Shown: positions 43,124-51,610 of the stretch, in pieces | Position numbering within the stretch: the stretch's first letter is position 1 | How the letters are laid out: every line of letters starts with the position of its first letter | Position numbers and translations under genes: made by a program | The notes under the pieces: generated by a model | What the model saw: only the letters and a program-made list of their open reading frames with translations | What the model was told of the DNA's origin: nothing | Databases searched by the model: none | Assembly (NCBI RefSeq): GCF_006149045.1 | Contig: NZ_VBSN01000028.1 | Span: 1 to 64,000 of the forward strand | DNA length: 64,000 nt | Source of the DNA: Dyadobacter flavalbus | Lineage (GTDB): Bacteria > Bacteroidota > Bacteroidia > Cytophagales > Spirosomataceae | Reading direction: 5' to 3'

Positions 43124-44848
43124 ATGTTGAATAAGAATTGGCTTCATTACCGGCAAAACAAAGTTTTCTACCAAGCTTTTTACCTGTTGTGTATCCTTTT
43201 TCCTGTTCTATTTTTTTTCACAGTCTGGTTTCAGATGTCTGTTAATGTCCCTTATCAGGATGACGTTGATGCAATACTGGGCCCGGTTGGACAATGGGCA
43301 ACAGGAGTGAAAGGCCCTGTGCAGTTATGGGAGATTCTAACTACACAGGATGATGAACGCCGCATTATCATGGTAAGATTAATGGCGATCATTTCATACA
43401 GTATTCTGGGCTTTCTTGATTTTCGCATTGTCGCATTTTTCGGGATTGCAACATACCTTGTCTTTTTGTTACTTATTTTCAAGTGGTTCAAAGAAGAAAA
43501 TAAGGTGCCTTTTTATCTTTTTCTGCCAGTTCCTTTTATCATTTTCACGCAAGTTAACTTTGGTGCATTATATCAGTCCATGGTTCCATTGCAGCACATT
43601 GCTGTTTACGTTTGGGCTTTCGCTTCGATATGGTGCCTAAGCAGACGCACTGCTTTTTATTTTTCCTTAGGAATATTCTTTGGATTGCTATCTATCTTTT
43701 CGGATGTAACTGGAGTACTTATACTGGTTGTCGGCGCATTAACTTTGGCTGTACAGCGTGAAAAGCTCAAATTCCTGATCTGGGTTAGTTTGATTGCACC
43801 TCCGGTAATCCTTTATTTTCATAACTTGGTCGTTCCAGATTTCAGGCCATCGATGTCTGATAATCTGTTACATTGGGATATCATGATTGCGATCGTTATT
43901 GCAATGCCTGGCATGATAGCAGATGTATTTCCAAGACTTCCTGATGATAAACGTATATGGATTGCGTTAGTGTCAGGACTGATTATTCTGGGTTTTGTCT
44001 CATACGAGTTTATTTATTTAATAAAGAAGGTTTTGTATGGGAAATCTGACGTTTCATTAAATGAAATCTGGATCTGGGGCTGCATTATTTTTCTTCTGCT
44101 CACATTTACCGCTTTTGCTTTTGGACGTGCTGCTGAGGGAACAAAATCTATTTTGTTGAATCGCTACAAGCATATGTTTTTGTTCTGGGGAGTTCTGACT
44201 TATTTATTATTTCTTAAAACTTCCTGGATCAAGGGCAGCTACAAAAAAGCGGGCTTTATATGCCTTGGCTTATCCATTCTGTATTTTGTGAACGGTTATT
44301 TTCAGGTATGGGGTGAACTGGACTTTTTTCGCAAAATCATATTAGCGGATGCCTACGGATGGTCTAAAAACCGTGTGGTTCCCTCTGCTCCAATATACTT
44401 GTCGGTAAAATCAGTTGTAGATCCGATGTATGAAAACTGTTTGAATCATGGAACGTACAGATTTCCGGACTTGCCGTTTACAGACCTGACTAAAATACCA
44501 GTCAGAGGGTATACTCATGTTGAAGTAAACAGCGGACAATTTATTTCTGTACTAGTTCCTGAATTCAAAAGAAAATCCGGCTTTGATGATGGTGCGTATG
44601 TCATTCTTAAATCAAGAAAGAATATGCATGTCCTTCCAGCCCAAAACCCGCAAAGTTCATTATTCGGATTACTTACAACTGGTCAGTTTTATCAGGGTTA
44701 TGCCTCTTCTTATCCGTTATTGAATCAGTACCTTACTGCGAATGAAGAATATGAAGTAATTCTTGGTGTCATTGATGGAGGCAATAAATATTTGTTAACC
44801 ACGGGAAAAAGGATTAATACAGATCCAGTTCGCTATGCATCCTATTGA
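43124..44848 (+). CDS. Large polytopic membrane protein, unknown, first gene of carbamoyltransferase module
   Basis: 574 residues with roughly ten hydrophobic helices between about 18 and 400 and a soluble C-terminal region of about 170 residues. The first loop contains NVPYQDDVDAI (41-51), a paired-acid motif after helix 1 reminiscent of GT-C glycosyltransferases or related polyprenyl-linked sugar transferases, but I cannot assign it to a family. The 24-nt spacing to the carbamoyltransferase suggests one operon. A plausible role is transfer or export of the sugar or lipid that is carbamoylated (inference). Confidence 0.65.
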   Translation: MLNKNWLHYRQNKVFYQAFYLLCILFPVLFFFTVWFQMSVNVPYQDDVDAILGPVGQWATGVKGPVQLWEILTTQDDERRIIMVRLMAIISYSILGFLDFRIVAFFGIATYLVFLLLIFKWFKEENKVPFYLFLPVPFIIFTQVNFGALYQSMVPLQHIAVYVWAFASIWCLSRRTAFYFSLGIFFGLLSIFSDVTGVLILVVGALTLAVQREKLKFLIWVSLIAPPVILYFHNLVVPDFRPSMSDNLLHWDIMIAIVIAMPGMIADVFPRLPDDKRIWIALVSGLIILGFVSYEFIYLIKKVLYGKSDVSLNEIWIWGCIIFLLLTFTAFAFGRAAEGTKSILLNRYKHMFLFWGVLTYLLFLKTSWIKGSYKKAGFICLGLSILYFVNGYFQVWGELDFFRKIILADAYGWSKNRVVPSAPIYLSVKSVVDPMYENCLNHGTYRFPDLPFTDLTKIPVRGYTHVEVNSGQFISVLVPEFKRKSGFDDGAYVILKSRKNMHVLPAQNPQSSLFGLLTTGQFYQGYASSYPLLNQYLTANEEYEVILGVIDGGNKYLLTTGKRINTDPVRYASY

Positions 44849-44872
44849 AGTCAGGATTTATAATTATTTAAT

Positions 44873-46735
44873 ATGAAGATTTTAGGTATTTCAGCGTTCT
44901 ATCATGATTCCGCAGCTGCATTTATTGATAATGGAGAAATTGTTGCAGCAGCACAGGAAGAGCGCTTTACCCGCAAAAAACATGATCCGGGCTTCCCCTC
45001 GAATGCAATTGCATTTTGCCTCGAATATGGCGGGTTGTCAATCAATGAGCTGGATGCAATCGTATTTTATGACAAGCCGCTGCTTAAATTTGAAAGGTTG
45101 CTTGAAACATACTATGCGTTTGCACCAAAAGGAATAAGATCTTTTCTGACTGCCATGCCAGTCTGGATCAAGGAAAAGATGTTCTTGAAACGCCTGATTA
45201 ATGAGGAGCTTGTGAAGCTTGGCTATGATAAAAATAGAAAAGTAAAGCTTCTTTTTCCTGAACATCATCTTTCGCACGCAGCGAGTGCATATTATCCATC
45301 TCCATTTGAGAAATCAGCCATACTAACGATTGACGGCGTTGGTGAATGGGCTACTGCTTCCATCAGCATGGGCAATGGAAAGGACATCCGTATTTTAAAA
45401 GAACTGCGGTTTCCTCATTCTCTGGGTCTTCTTTATTCGGCATTTACTTATTTTCTGGGCTTTCGGGTGAATTCGGGTGAATACAAATTGATGGGACTGG
45501 CGCCTTATGGAAACCCTACTTCGCCGGATATAAAGAAATATGAACAGATCATATTAAGTAAACTAATTGAATTAAAAGAGGACGGATCTGTCTGGCTTAA
45601 TCAGGAATATTTTGATTATGCAACAGGCTTGAAAATGGTTGATGAGCATAAATGGGAAGCGCTTTTTGGATTCAAAACCAGAAAACCGGACGATGCACTT
45701 GAATCCATGCATTGTAATCTTGGGCTGGCCATTCAGAATGTTACTGAAGAAGCTGTGATTCGCATGGCTAAGGAAGCAAAAAGGCTTACTGGTGCCGAGT
45801 ATCTGTGCATGGCCGGCGGTGTGGCACTGAATTGTGTTTCCAACGGTAAACTTCAGAAAGCTAATCTGTTCAAAGACATATTTATTCAGCCTGCAGCCGG
45901 AGACGCCGGCGGCGCACTAGGCGCTGCACAGGCAGCTTATCACATCTATTTCAACAATGAAAGGAAAGTTACCTGGAAAGCTGATGCCATGCACGGTTCC
46001 TATCTTGGGCCTACTTTCTCTGATCTTGAAGTGATTCTGACGGCAAAAAAGTACAAGGCAGTTTATACACAATACAATGATTTTAAAGAACTTTCCAGAG
46101 AGACAGCCCGCTTGCTGGCAGCCGGAAATGTAATAGGCTGGATACAGGGGCGAATGGAGTTCGGGCCAAGGGCATTGGGCGGAAGAAGCATTCTGGGCGA
46201 TCCGAGAAATGCAGAGATGCAGAAGAAATTAAATCTAAAAATAAAGTACAGGGAATCATTCAGGCCATTTGCTCCATCCGTTCTGGCCGAAGAGTGTTCC
46301 AGTTATTTTGAATATGCAGGAAATTCGCCTTATATGTTGCTTGTTCATCCGGTAGCAAAACAGCGTCGTAAGCCGGTTCCGGCCAATTATGATGCAATGG
46401 ATCTTCGTGGAAAACTATATTTCCAGCGTTCCGATCTTCCATCCGTAACGCATATTGATTATTCCGCTCGTATACAGACTGTTCATAAGGAAACAAATCC
46501 GCGTTATTACGAACTGATCAATTCATTCAAAGAGCTGACCGGATATGCAGTAATTGTAAATACCAGTTTTAATGTACGCGGAGAGCCGATTGTTTGTACT
46601 CCAAATGATGCTTACCGTTGTTTTATGCGTACAGAAATGGATTACCTGGTTATTGGAGACTTTATTTTTGATAAAAAGCAGCAGCCGGAATGGCTCGAAA
46701 AAGATAATTGGAAAGAGGAGTTCGTTCTGGATTGA
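44873..46735 (+). CDS. O-carbamoyltransferase (NodU/CmcH/SxtI family)
   Basis: 620 residues. Uses carbamoyl phosphate and ATP to place a carbamoyl group on a hydroxyl through a carbamoyl-adenylate. The N-terminal Kae1-like domain starts MKILGISAFYHDSAAAFIDN and contains the metal/carbamoyl site HHLSHAASAY (131-140), DGVGEWATAS and GGVALNCVSNGKL. The C-terminal carbamoylation domain shows MEFGPRALGGRSIL, ESFRPFAPSVL and NTSFNVRGEPIVCTPNDAYR. Size and motifs are complete. Neighbouring DUF5989 and SxtJ-like genes mirror the sxtI-sxtJ-sxtK set of saxitoxin clusters, but no toxin backbone genes are present. The acceptor is unknown. Confidence 0.9.
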   Translation: MKILGISAFYHDSAAAFIDNGEIVAAAQEERFTRKKHDPGFPSNAIAFCLEYGGLSINELDAIVFYDKPLLKFERLLETYYAFAPKGIRSFLTAMPVWIKEKMFLKRLINEELVKLGYDKNRKVKLLFPEHHLSHAASAYYPSPFEKSAILTIDGVGEWATASISMGNGKDIRILKELRFPHSLGLLYSAFTYFLGFRVNSGEYKLMGLAPYGNPTSPDIKKYEQIILSKLIELKEDGSVWLNQEYFDYATGLKMVDEHKWEALFGFKTRKPDDALESMHCNLGLAIQNVTEEAVIRMAKEAKRLTGAEYLCMAGGVALNCVSNGKLQKANLFKDIFIQPAAGDAGGALGAAQAAYHIYFNNERKVTWKADAMHGSYLGPTFSDLEVILTAKKYKAVYTQYNDFKELSRETARLLAAGNVIGWIQGRMEFGPRALGGRSILGDPRNAEMQKKLNLKIKYRESFRPFAPSVLAEECSSYFEYAGNSPYMLLVHPVAKQRRKPVPANYDAMDLRGKLYFQRSDLPSVTHIDYSARIQTVHKETNPRYYELINSFKELTGYAVIVNTSFNVRGEPIVCTPNDAYRCFMRTEMDYLVIGDFIFDKKQQPEWLEKDNWKEEFVLD

Positions 46736-46763
46736 TTGTCTTTTAACACACACTGATTCTATA

Positions 46764-47897
46764 ATGATTTTTAAAATTTTCACAAGTTTTATACGCATAC
46801 TGTTTCTTGGTGTATTTTTTCTGCTTCTGTTTTTTGCTGATAAATTTAAGATTAAAATAGAATATGCAGGGTTTCCACTTAGCGACAACTGGTATATAAG
46901 ATTAACAAGGCTGGCTTTCTGGTTTCTGGTTTCTGTTGAAATCCTGCGTGTTTTTTATTACAGTATCATAAAAAGCAGGATGCAGGGGCTTGTTGCCAAT
47001 ATCGTTACTCTTGTGGTTCCTCTTGTTATTACATTGATCCTTCTCGAGGTCATATTCATGTATGTTCCGCAAAGCCACGAAGGGATTTCGTCAAAAGCTT
47101 CTCAGATATGGTGGGAAAAATACTGGCATCCGGTTAATGAGCTGGGATATCGGGATAAGAAAATAATGGATGAAGCGGGAAAAATCAATGTATTGGTCAT
47201 TGGTGATTCCTTTGCTGCCGGACATGGCCTTAAAAATGTAAACGAACGTTTTTCAGATATTCTACAGGCAAAGTTGGGCGTTGAAAGATACAGCGTTTAT
47301 AATCTGGGCGTTTCCGGAGCAGATACCCGGGATGAAGCAAAAAGGCTTGAAGAGTTTCCGATAAAACCGGATATTATTATCCTGCAGTACTTTCCCAATG
47401 ATATTGAGAAAGCTGGAAGGGAAAATGGTCTTTCTCTTTCCGGTGCCGAATCTTATGCAGACCTGCATGGCCCTTTTTCCATGTTGGTAAAACGATTCTA
47501 TCTACCCAATTTTATTTACTGGCAACTGCCGCATACCGGATTCAGTACATTTGAAAAATTTGTTCAATCAGCATATACTGATACAACCGTACTCAATGCG
47601 CATCTCCGCGATTTATCACGATTTACGCTTTATAAAGAAGCCAGTAAAGCTGAAATGTACACTGTGTTTATTCCTTTTTTGTTTCAACTGGATAAAAGTG
47701 CAGCCTATACCAAGCCGGTTGAAGGCTTTCTGAGATCAAAAAAAGTTCATGTAATTACTTTAAACAATACGATTGCAAAGGTGCCGGAAAAGGACCGGAT
47801 TGTGGGAAAGAATGACGGACATGCCAGTTCTGTCATTAACAGCCTGATTGCTGACAAACTATTTGAAGCAATGAAGCCCGACCTTAGACAACATTGA
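46764..47897 (+). CDS. Membrane-anchored SGNH/GDSL hydrolase
   Basis: 377 residues. Three hydrophobic helices at about 8-25, 48-66 and 80-100 precede a soluble SGNH domain. Block I is VIGDSFAAGHG (nucleophile Ser149), a later block reads LGVSGADTRDEA (Gly), QYFPNDIEKA gives the Asn, and the C-terminal DGHAS supplies Asp351/His353. Such domains are acyl- or other ester hydrolases or transferases acting on glycans. ATG 46764 is used; an earlier in-frame ATG at 46572 lies inside the carbamoyltransferase gene. The 28-nt gap supports co-transcription; it may edit or modify the same acceptor. Confidence 0.8.
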   Translation: MIFKIFTSFIRILFLGVFFLLLFFADKFKIKIEYAGFPLSDNWYIRLTRLAFWFLVSVEILRVFYYSIIKSRMQGLVANIVTLVVPLVITLILLEVIFMYVPQSHEGISSKASQIWWEKYWHPVNELGYRDKKIMDEAGKINVLVIGDSFAAGHGLKNVNERFSDILQAKLGVERYSVYNLGVSGADTRDEAKRLEEFPIKPDIIILQYFPNDIEKAGRENGLSLSGAESYADLHGPFSMLVKRFYLPNFIYWQLPHTGFSTFEKFVQSAYTDTTVLNAHLRDLSRFTLYKEASKAEMYTVFIPFLFQLDKSAAYTKPVEGFLRSKKVHVITLNNTIAKVPEKDRIVGKNDGHASSVINSLIADKLFEAMKPDLRQH

Positions 47898-47920
47898 AAC
47901 ACACACTTAATACTAGAAAT

Positions 47921-48070
47921 ATGGATTTTTTGACTGACCTGTTTGCGTTCATGAAAGAGCGCAAGAAGTGGTGGCTGGCACCTGTAATCATTATACTGTT
48001 ACTGATTGGCGTTCTGATCGTGATTGGCGGAGGTTCTGCTGTGGCTCCGTTTATTTATACCCTGTTCTGA
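47921..48070 (+). CDS. DUF5989 (SxtK-like) small membrane protein
   Basis: A 49-residue ORF: MDFLTDLFAFMKERKKWWLA, then a hydrophobic helix PVIIILLLIGVLIVIGGGSA and the end VAPFIYTLF. The pattern FMKERKKWWL...GSAVAPFIYTLF is that of DUF5989, a tiny family that accompanies carbamoyltransferases, SxtK of saxitoxin clusters among them. One transmembrane helix with a basic N-terminal side. It starts 23 nt after the SGNH hydrolase. Too short for usual ORF thresholds, so easily missed. Function unknown; probably a membrane subunit of the carbamoylation system. Confidence 0.85.
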   Translation: MDFLTDLFAFMKERKKWWLAPVIIILLLIGVLIVIGGGSAVAPFIYTLF

Positions 48071-48156
48071 TGAATATATTTATCGATTAACCAATCAGAT
48101 TTCATTGTACAATGGCATAGTGCACAAGTATGCTGTTGTACTAAATTTTTCAACTA

Positions 48157-48525
48157 ATGACAGAATCAGAAAAGCTTAAAGCACAACTTGTTATTGTTAC
48201 CGGATTGATCGTCCTGTATTTTATATTGAAATCGCAATACGTGTATTTCCTGTATGCCGCAGCCGGTATCGGCGTAATCAGCCTTGCTGTTCCGGTCGCG
48301 GGAAATCTAATTGTTAAGTTGTGGTATAAACTGGCAGAAATTTTAGGTGCAATCAACGGAAGAATCCTGCTTTCAGTTGTTTTCTTTCTCATTCTTCTTC
48401 CCGTTGCCCTTATTGCAAGACTCGGGAAAAGGAATATGCTTGCTTTGAAAAAAGAAGCAAAGGATTCGGTTTTTGTGGAAAGAAATCATAAATACACATC
48501 TAAAGACCTGGAACAGGTTTGGTAA
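48157..48525 (+). CDS. SxtJ-like membrane protein
   Basis: 122 residues with about three hydrophobic helices (about 11-27, 29-52 and 69-86), then a basic cytoplasmic-type tail (RLGKRNMLALKKEAKDSVFV ending near VERNHKY). The pair of N-terminal helices, the ILPVALIARLGKR motif and the closing FVERNHKYTSKDLEQVW match the SxtJ family found beside carbamoyltransferases and DUF5989 proteins. Function unknown. Last gene of the module; its stop codon sits in the loop of a terminator hairpin. Confidence 0.78.
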   Translation: MTESEKLKAQLVIVTGLIVLYFILKSQYVYFLYAAAGIGVISLAVPVAGNLIVKLWYKLAEILGAINGRILLSVVFFLILLPVALIARLGKRNMLALKKEAKDSVFVERNHKYTSKDLEQVW

Positions 48526-48545
48526 CCTGTTTCAGGCCTTTTTCT
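48507..48545. terminator. Terminator overlapping the SxtJ-like stop codon
   Basis: CCTGGAACAGGTT (48507-48519) pairs with AACCTGTTTCAGG (48524-48536, one G-U pair) and is followed by a C/T-rich tract. The TAA at 48523-48525 lies at the loop, and the convergent ppx-like gene ends at 48532 within the same hairpin. Confidence 0.68.
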
Positions 48546-49416
48546 TGCGGCAGGCACGGTCGTAAAGCAGCTGTAACATGCCGTCTTTGAGGCCAACGTC
48601 CGGAACATGAATGATGCTTGCACCTGCCCATTTCATGGCAGAAGTATATATATCACCGGCTGGAACAATGACATCGGCGCGGTCGGGGTTCAGCTGAAGT
48701 TTGTTGATTCTGTCCGATAATGAGAACTGCGCTATGTAGTCTTTCATCCTGATGATTTCATCCAGACTTGTAGAGCTTTCGGTAAGTTTGGATGAAAGAT
48801 CGAACAGTTTATTTATGTTTCCGCCTGTTCCGACTGCCTGAATAGGCTGGCTGTAATCTACATTCTGATTAATCCATTCCTTGATTTTAGGCCAGACATT
48901 TTTGGATTCTTTGCCTTCCAGTAACCTGACCGAACCAAGTTTGAAAGATTTTGCATTGATTTTCTGCCTGTCTTTGTAAATGTTAAGCTCTGTACTGCCG
49001 CCGCCGACGTCAATGTGAATGTACTGACCTTCGCCAAGGGATTTTACAACAACGTTATTAACCAGTTCTGCTTCTTTCTGACCGTCAATAATCTGGATGT
49101 AAATGCCCGTACGTTTTTCAATGTGGTCCCGGACTTCATGGCCGTTGTCGGATTCGCGCATGGCAGAAGTGGAACATGCCATATAATCGTCCACTTCATG
49201 CAGCTCCATCAAAAGCTGATAAGCAAGCATGAGCTTGATCATGCGGTCTTCACTCTGGGCGGTAATCCTGCCCTGCGTAAATACATCATGGCCCAGACGA
49301 AGCGGAAAGCGAACGTATTCTACTTTTTTGAAGCGAGAGACGCCTTCATCATGCAATACCGAAGATATTTGCATGCGGGCGCCATTGGATCCGATATCGA
49401 TTGCAGCGAATTTCAA
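48532..49416 (-). CDS. Exopolyphosphatase / guanosine pentaphosphatase (Ppx/GppA family)
   Basis: 294 residues of the ASKHA-fold Ppx/GppA family, hydrolysing terminal phosphates of polyphosphate or pppGpp. Motifs are FAAIDIGSNGARMQI (phosphate 1), ACSTSAMRESDNGHEV, IHIDVGGGSTELNIY (phosphate 2) and the adenosine-type VIVPAGDIYTSAM. Only the two N-terminal catalytic domains are present; the C-terminal HD domains of E. coli Ppx are missing, as in many short bacterial homologues. Convergent with the carbamoyltransferase module. Confidence 0.85.
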   Translation of the reverse strand: MKFAAIDIGSNGARMQISSVLHDEGVSRFKKVEYVRFPLRLGHDVFTQGRITAQSEDRMIKLMLAYQLLMELHEVDDYMACSTSAMRESDNGHEVRDHIEKRTGIYIQIIDGQKEAELVNNVVVKSLGEGQYIHIDVGGGSTELNIYKDRQKINAKSFKLGSVRLLEGKESKNVWPKIKEWINQNVDYSQPIQAVGTGGNINKLFDLSSKLTESSTSLDEIIRMKDYIAQFSLSDRINKLQLNPDRADVIVPAGDIYTSAMKWAGASIIHVPDVGLKDGMLQLLYDRACRKKKA

Positions 49417-49506
49417 AAGCTATATAATAGGGGAGTAAATAAAAGCCAAAAATAGAACATTAAGCAACAAGATACATTAATGCACGTAAAAATTCGGTTT
49501 TACCAT

Positions 49507-51006
49507 TTACATTTTACCGCCTATCTGATATAACAATTTCACTTTTACACCCGGACCGCCGCTATGGCTGAGCGGCGTAAGTGGTTTGAAATAAGTATAT
49601 AAATATCCCTCCGCCTGAACTACAATCGGGTGCCATACTTTTTCGATGCCTAGTGATACATTCATGGAATTTACAATCGGCGCATCCGTTTTCCGCTCAA
49701 AAGACTGATTAATAAATTCATTGTTAGGGGCGCGGCATGCAAAGGAAATACTTTCCCTGGATGAAATTCTGATATTTGTTCCGGCACTTCCGTAGTAAGA
49801 CCAATCATTTTTTACCGTATTCCGGAAAGCCACCGTAAGCGGAATCTGCACCATAGTCGGGCTAACCTTGATGTTGAACACTTCCAAAGCCAGCGGAACT
49901 TCATCCGGATGAGATCTTTTGAAATCTTTCCTGTTTTTATCCCGGAACATTTTTTCCGTAAAGAATTCCATCGGTTTCACTTTCAGCCAGCTGATACCGG
50001 CAGAAATGGAAATCTTTCTGGTAACCAGTACTTCGCCCAGAATGGTTTTGGAAGTTCCGTTACTTTCAGCCTGAAGGCCGCCGCCAAAGCGGTATGGAAC
50101 TTTCAGGTTCAGTTCAGGAATTACCTTTTCCGTTTTATTTGTTTTTTCAATGTTTTTGGCCGGAACCTGTGCTTTTGAAACCATTGCAGAAACTGCAAGA
50201 AGGCTTTTGTTCACTTGTCTTGCTGAAATGCGGCTTGCAAGATTATAATTCATTTTGCGCGAAACCGAATTTTCTTCATTATGCAAAGTTGTAATCCCGA
50301 TGTTGTCAAGACTGATTTCCGGACCCAGAATCCTTTCATTATCAAAAGAACGGGTGTTTTCATTTCCGGTAAAAGCTTCGGATTTCGGATTGCCTTGTTT
50401 CGCAATTGCCAAAGACTTTCCGGAAACTGGTCCTTTGCTGATTAGTGCATTGTCGGAATCCGGTGCGCTGTCTGAAGAACTTTCTGCGTTAGCCAGAACT
50501 TCATGATGCTGTTTACTTTCCAAAGCATTGCTGCCTTCACTGGAGTTACTGAATTTTTCTGCAGTTGGATATGCAGTTGCAGCATGCTGATTTTCTGAAT
50601 TGTAACGGTCAGAATTCCGGTTTCCGGTTAAATACTCATTGCGGTTCCCGTTAGCAGAAGGCGCATCGTTTATGTCAACGGATTCTTTCTGAACGATATA
50701 AATTGTATCCGTTTTAGCTGCCGGCGCGGCTGTGCTTTTAATCACTTCAATCTGATTCCTGAGGTTTTTTACATCCGCAGTCAGGTTGTTGTTTTTTGAA
50801 AGCTGATTTACATACAAAAATGCCATAACCGTGGTTATGGAAGCCGCAGCGGCGTATCCGATCCATGAACTGTACTGCTGCCAGAAAGTGGGCGGGGTAT
50901 GAGCCTGCATGTAACGCTGCATTTTGGCCCAGTCCTGTTCCTGAAAGTCCGGTTCGATACTTTCCAGTTTCTGGCGTATAGTATTTTCAAATTTACTAGT
51001 TTTCAT
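49507..51006 (-). CDS. Anti-sigma-like membrane protein with C-terminal outer-membrane-type beta-barrel
   Basis: 499 residues encoded directly after, and overlapping by 11 nt, the ECF sigma gene. Residues 1-45 resemble the cytoplasmic sigma-binding tail (LESIEPDFQEQDWAKMQRYM). A hydrophobic helix follows (about 47-66, WIGYAAAASITTVMAFLYV), then a short coiled coil and a long Ser/Asn-rich disordered linker (about 105-290). The final about 200 residues have amphipathic beta strands (VPYRFGGGLQAES, SISAGISWLKVKP, QIPLTVAFRNTV, VVQAEGYLYTYFKPL) ending GPGVKVKLLYQIGGK, like small OMP barrels. An envelope-spanning regulator is inferred; function not proven. Confidence 0.65.
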   Translation of the reverse strand: MKTSKFENTIRQKLESIEPDFQEQDWAKMQRYMQAHTPPTFWQQYSSWIGYAAAASITTVMAFLYVNQLSKNNNLTADVKNLRNQIEVIKSTAAPAAKTDTIYIVQKESVDINDAPSANGNRNEYLTGNRNSDRYNSENQHAATAYPTAEKFSNSSEGSNALESKQHHEVLANAESSSDSAPDSDNALISKGPVSGKSLAIAKQGNPKSEAFTGNENTRSFDNERILGPEISLDNIGITTLHNEENSVSRKMNYNLASRISARQVNKSLLAVSAMVSKAQVPAKNIEKTNKTEKVIPELNLKVPYRFGGGLQAESNGTSKTILGEVLVTRKISISAGISWLKVKPMEFFTEKMFRDKNRKDFKRSHPDEVPLALEVFNIKVSPTMVQIPLTVAFRNTVKNDWSYYGSAGTNIRISSRESISFACRAPNNEFINQSFERKTDAPIVNSMNVSLGIEKVWHPIVVQAEGYLYTYFKPLTPLSHSGGPGVKVKLLYQIGGKM

Positions 51007-51610
51007 TTCCTTTGAATGACTTTACAGCCCAATCACTTGGGAAGAGATTCGGGTAATATTGTTTGATCAGATGCTGCAGACGTGCCCTCGCACGTACATA
51101 ATGTGACCGTACTGTTGCTTCATTGATCTGCAGCATGTCTGCAATTTCACGGTGATTATAGCCATCGACGACATACATCAGAAACACGTTTTTATACACT
51201 GGCTTTATTTGCTGTATCAGTTCCAGTATTTCGTCTGCTGTAATCTGGCTGATCACATCTTCGTCAAATTTGGGATACGGTGCGTCTTCCAGTGCAATGA
51301 CGTCCTCGCTGTGCTTTTTGTGTTTTCTGTAATAACTGATGGCCGTATTGACCATTATGGTTCTCAGCCAGGCTTTGAAAGGATGCGTCGAATCATACTT
51401 TTCAAGGTTGTTGAAAACTTTCAGAAAACCTTCGTTCAGGACTTCTTCCGCTTCTTCCGTTGTGGAAGTGTAACGGAGACAAATGCTTTTGGAATATCCA
51501 AAAAACTGCTTGTACAGATAACGTTGTGCCTGACTGTTTCCGGCAATGCATGCAGAAACGACCGATTCAAAGTCGCTTTCGTTAAAGGATATTTTTCTTC
51601 CGAACAGCAA
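50996..51610 (-). CDS. ECF-type RNA polymerase sigma factor
   Basis: 204 residues. Region 2 includes FFGYSKSICLRYTSTTEEAE and FKAWLRTIMVNTAISYYRKH. Region 4 includes LKPVYKN-type QIKPVYKNVFLMYVVDGYNH and the helix-turn-helix REIADMLQINEATVRSHYVR. It directs RNA polymerase to stress or surface-function promoters and is presumably held inactive by the overlapping downstream membrane protein. A diverging gene, the PepSY-like lipoprotein, starts 245 nt away and may be a target. Confidence 0.9.
   Translation of the reverse strand: MLFGRKISFNESDFESVVSACIAGNSQAQRYLYKQFFGYSKSICLRYTSTTEEAEEVLNEGFLKVFNNLEKYDSTHPFKAWLRTIMVNTAISYYRKHKKHSEDVIALEDAPYPKFDEDVISQITADEILELIQQIKPVYKNVFLMYVVDGYNHREIADMLQINEATVRSHYVRARARLQHLIKQYYPNLFPSDWAVKSFKGNEN

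Noticed and set aside
46572..46763. Upstream start for the SGNH hydrolase
   Set aside because: It would overlap 164 nt of the carbamoyltransferase gene in another frame; the anchor helices begin at ATG 46764.
43124..48525. A complete saxitoxin-type biosynthetic cluster
   Set aside because: Only the SxtI/J/K-like accessory trio is present; no polyketide synthase-like SxtA, amidinotransferase or oxygenase genes are in the window.
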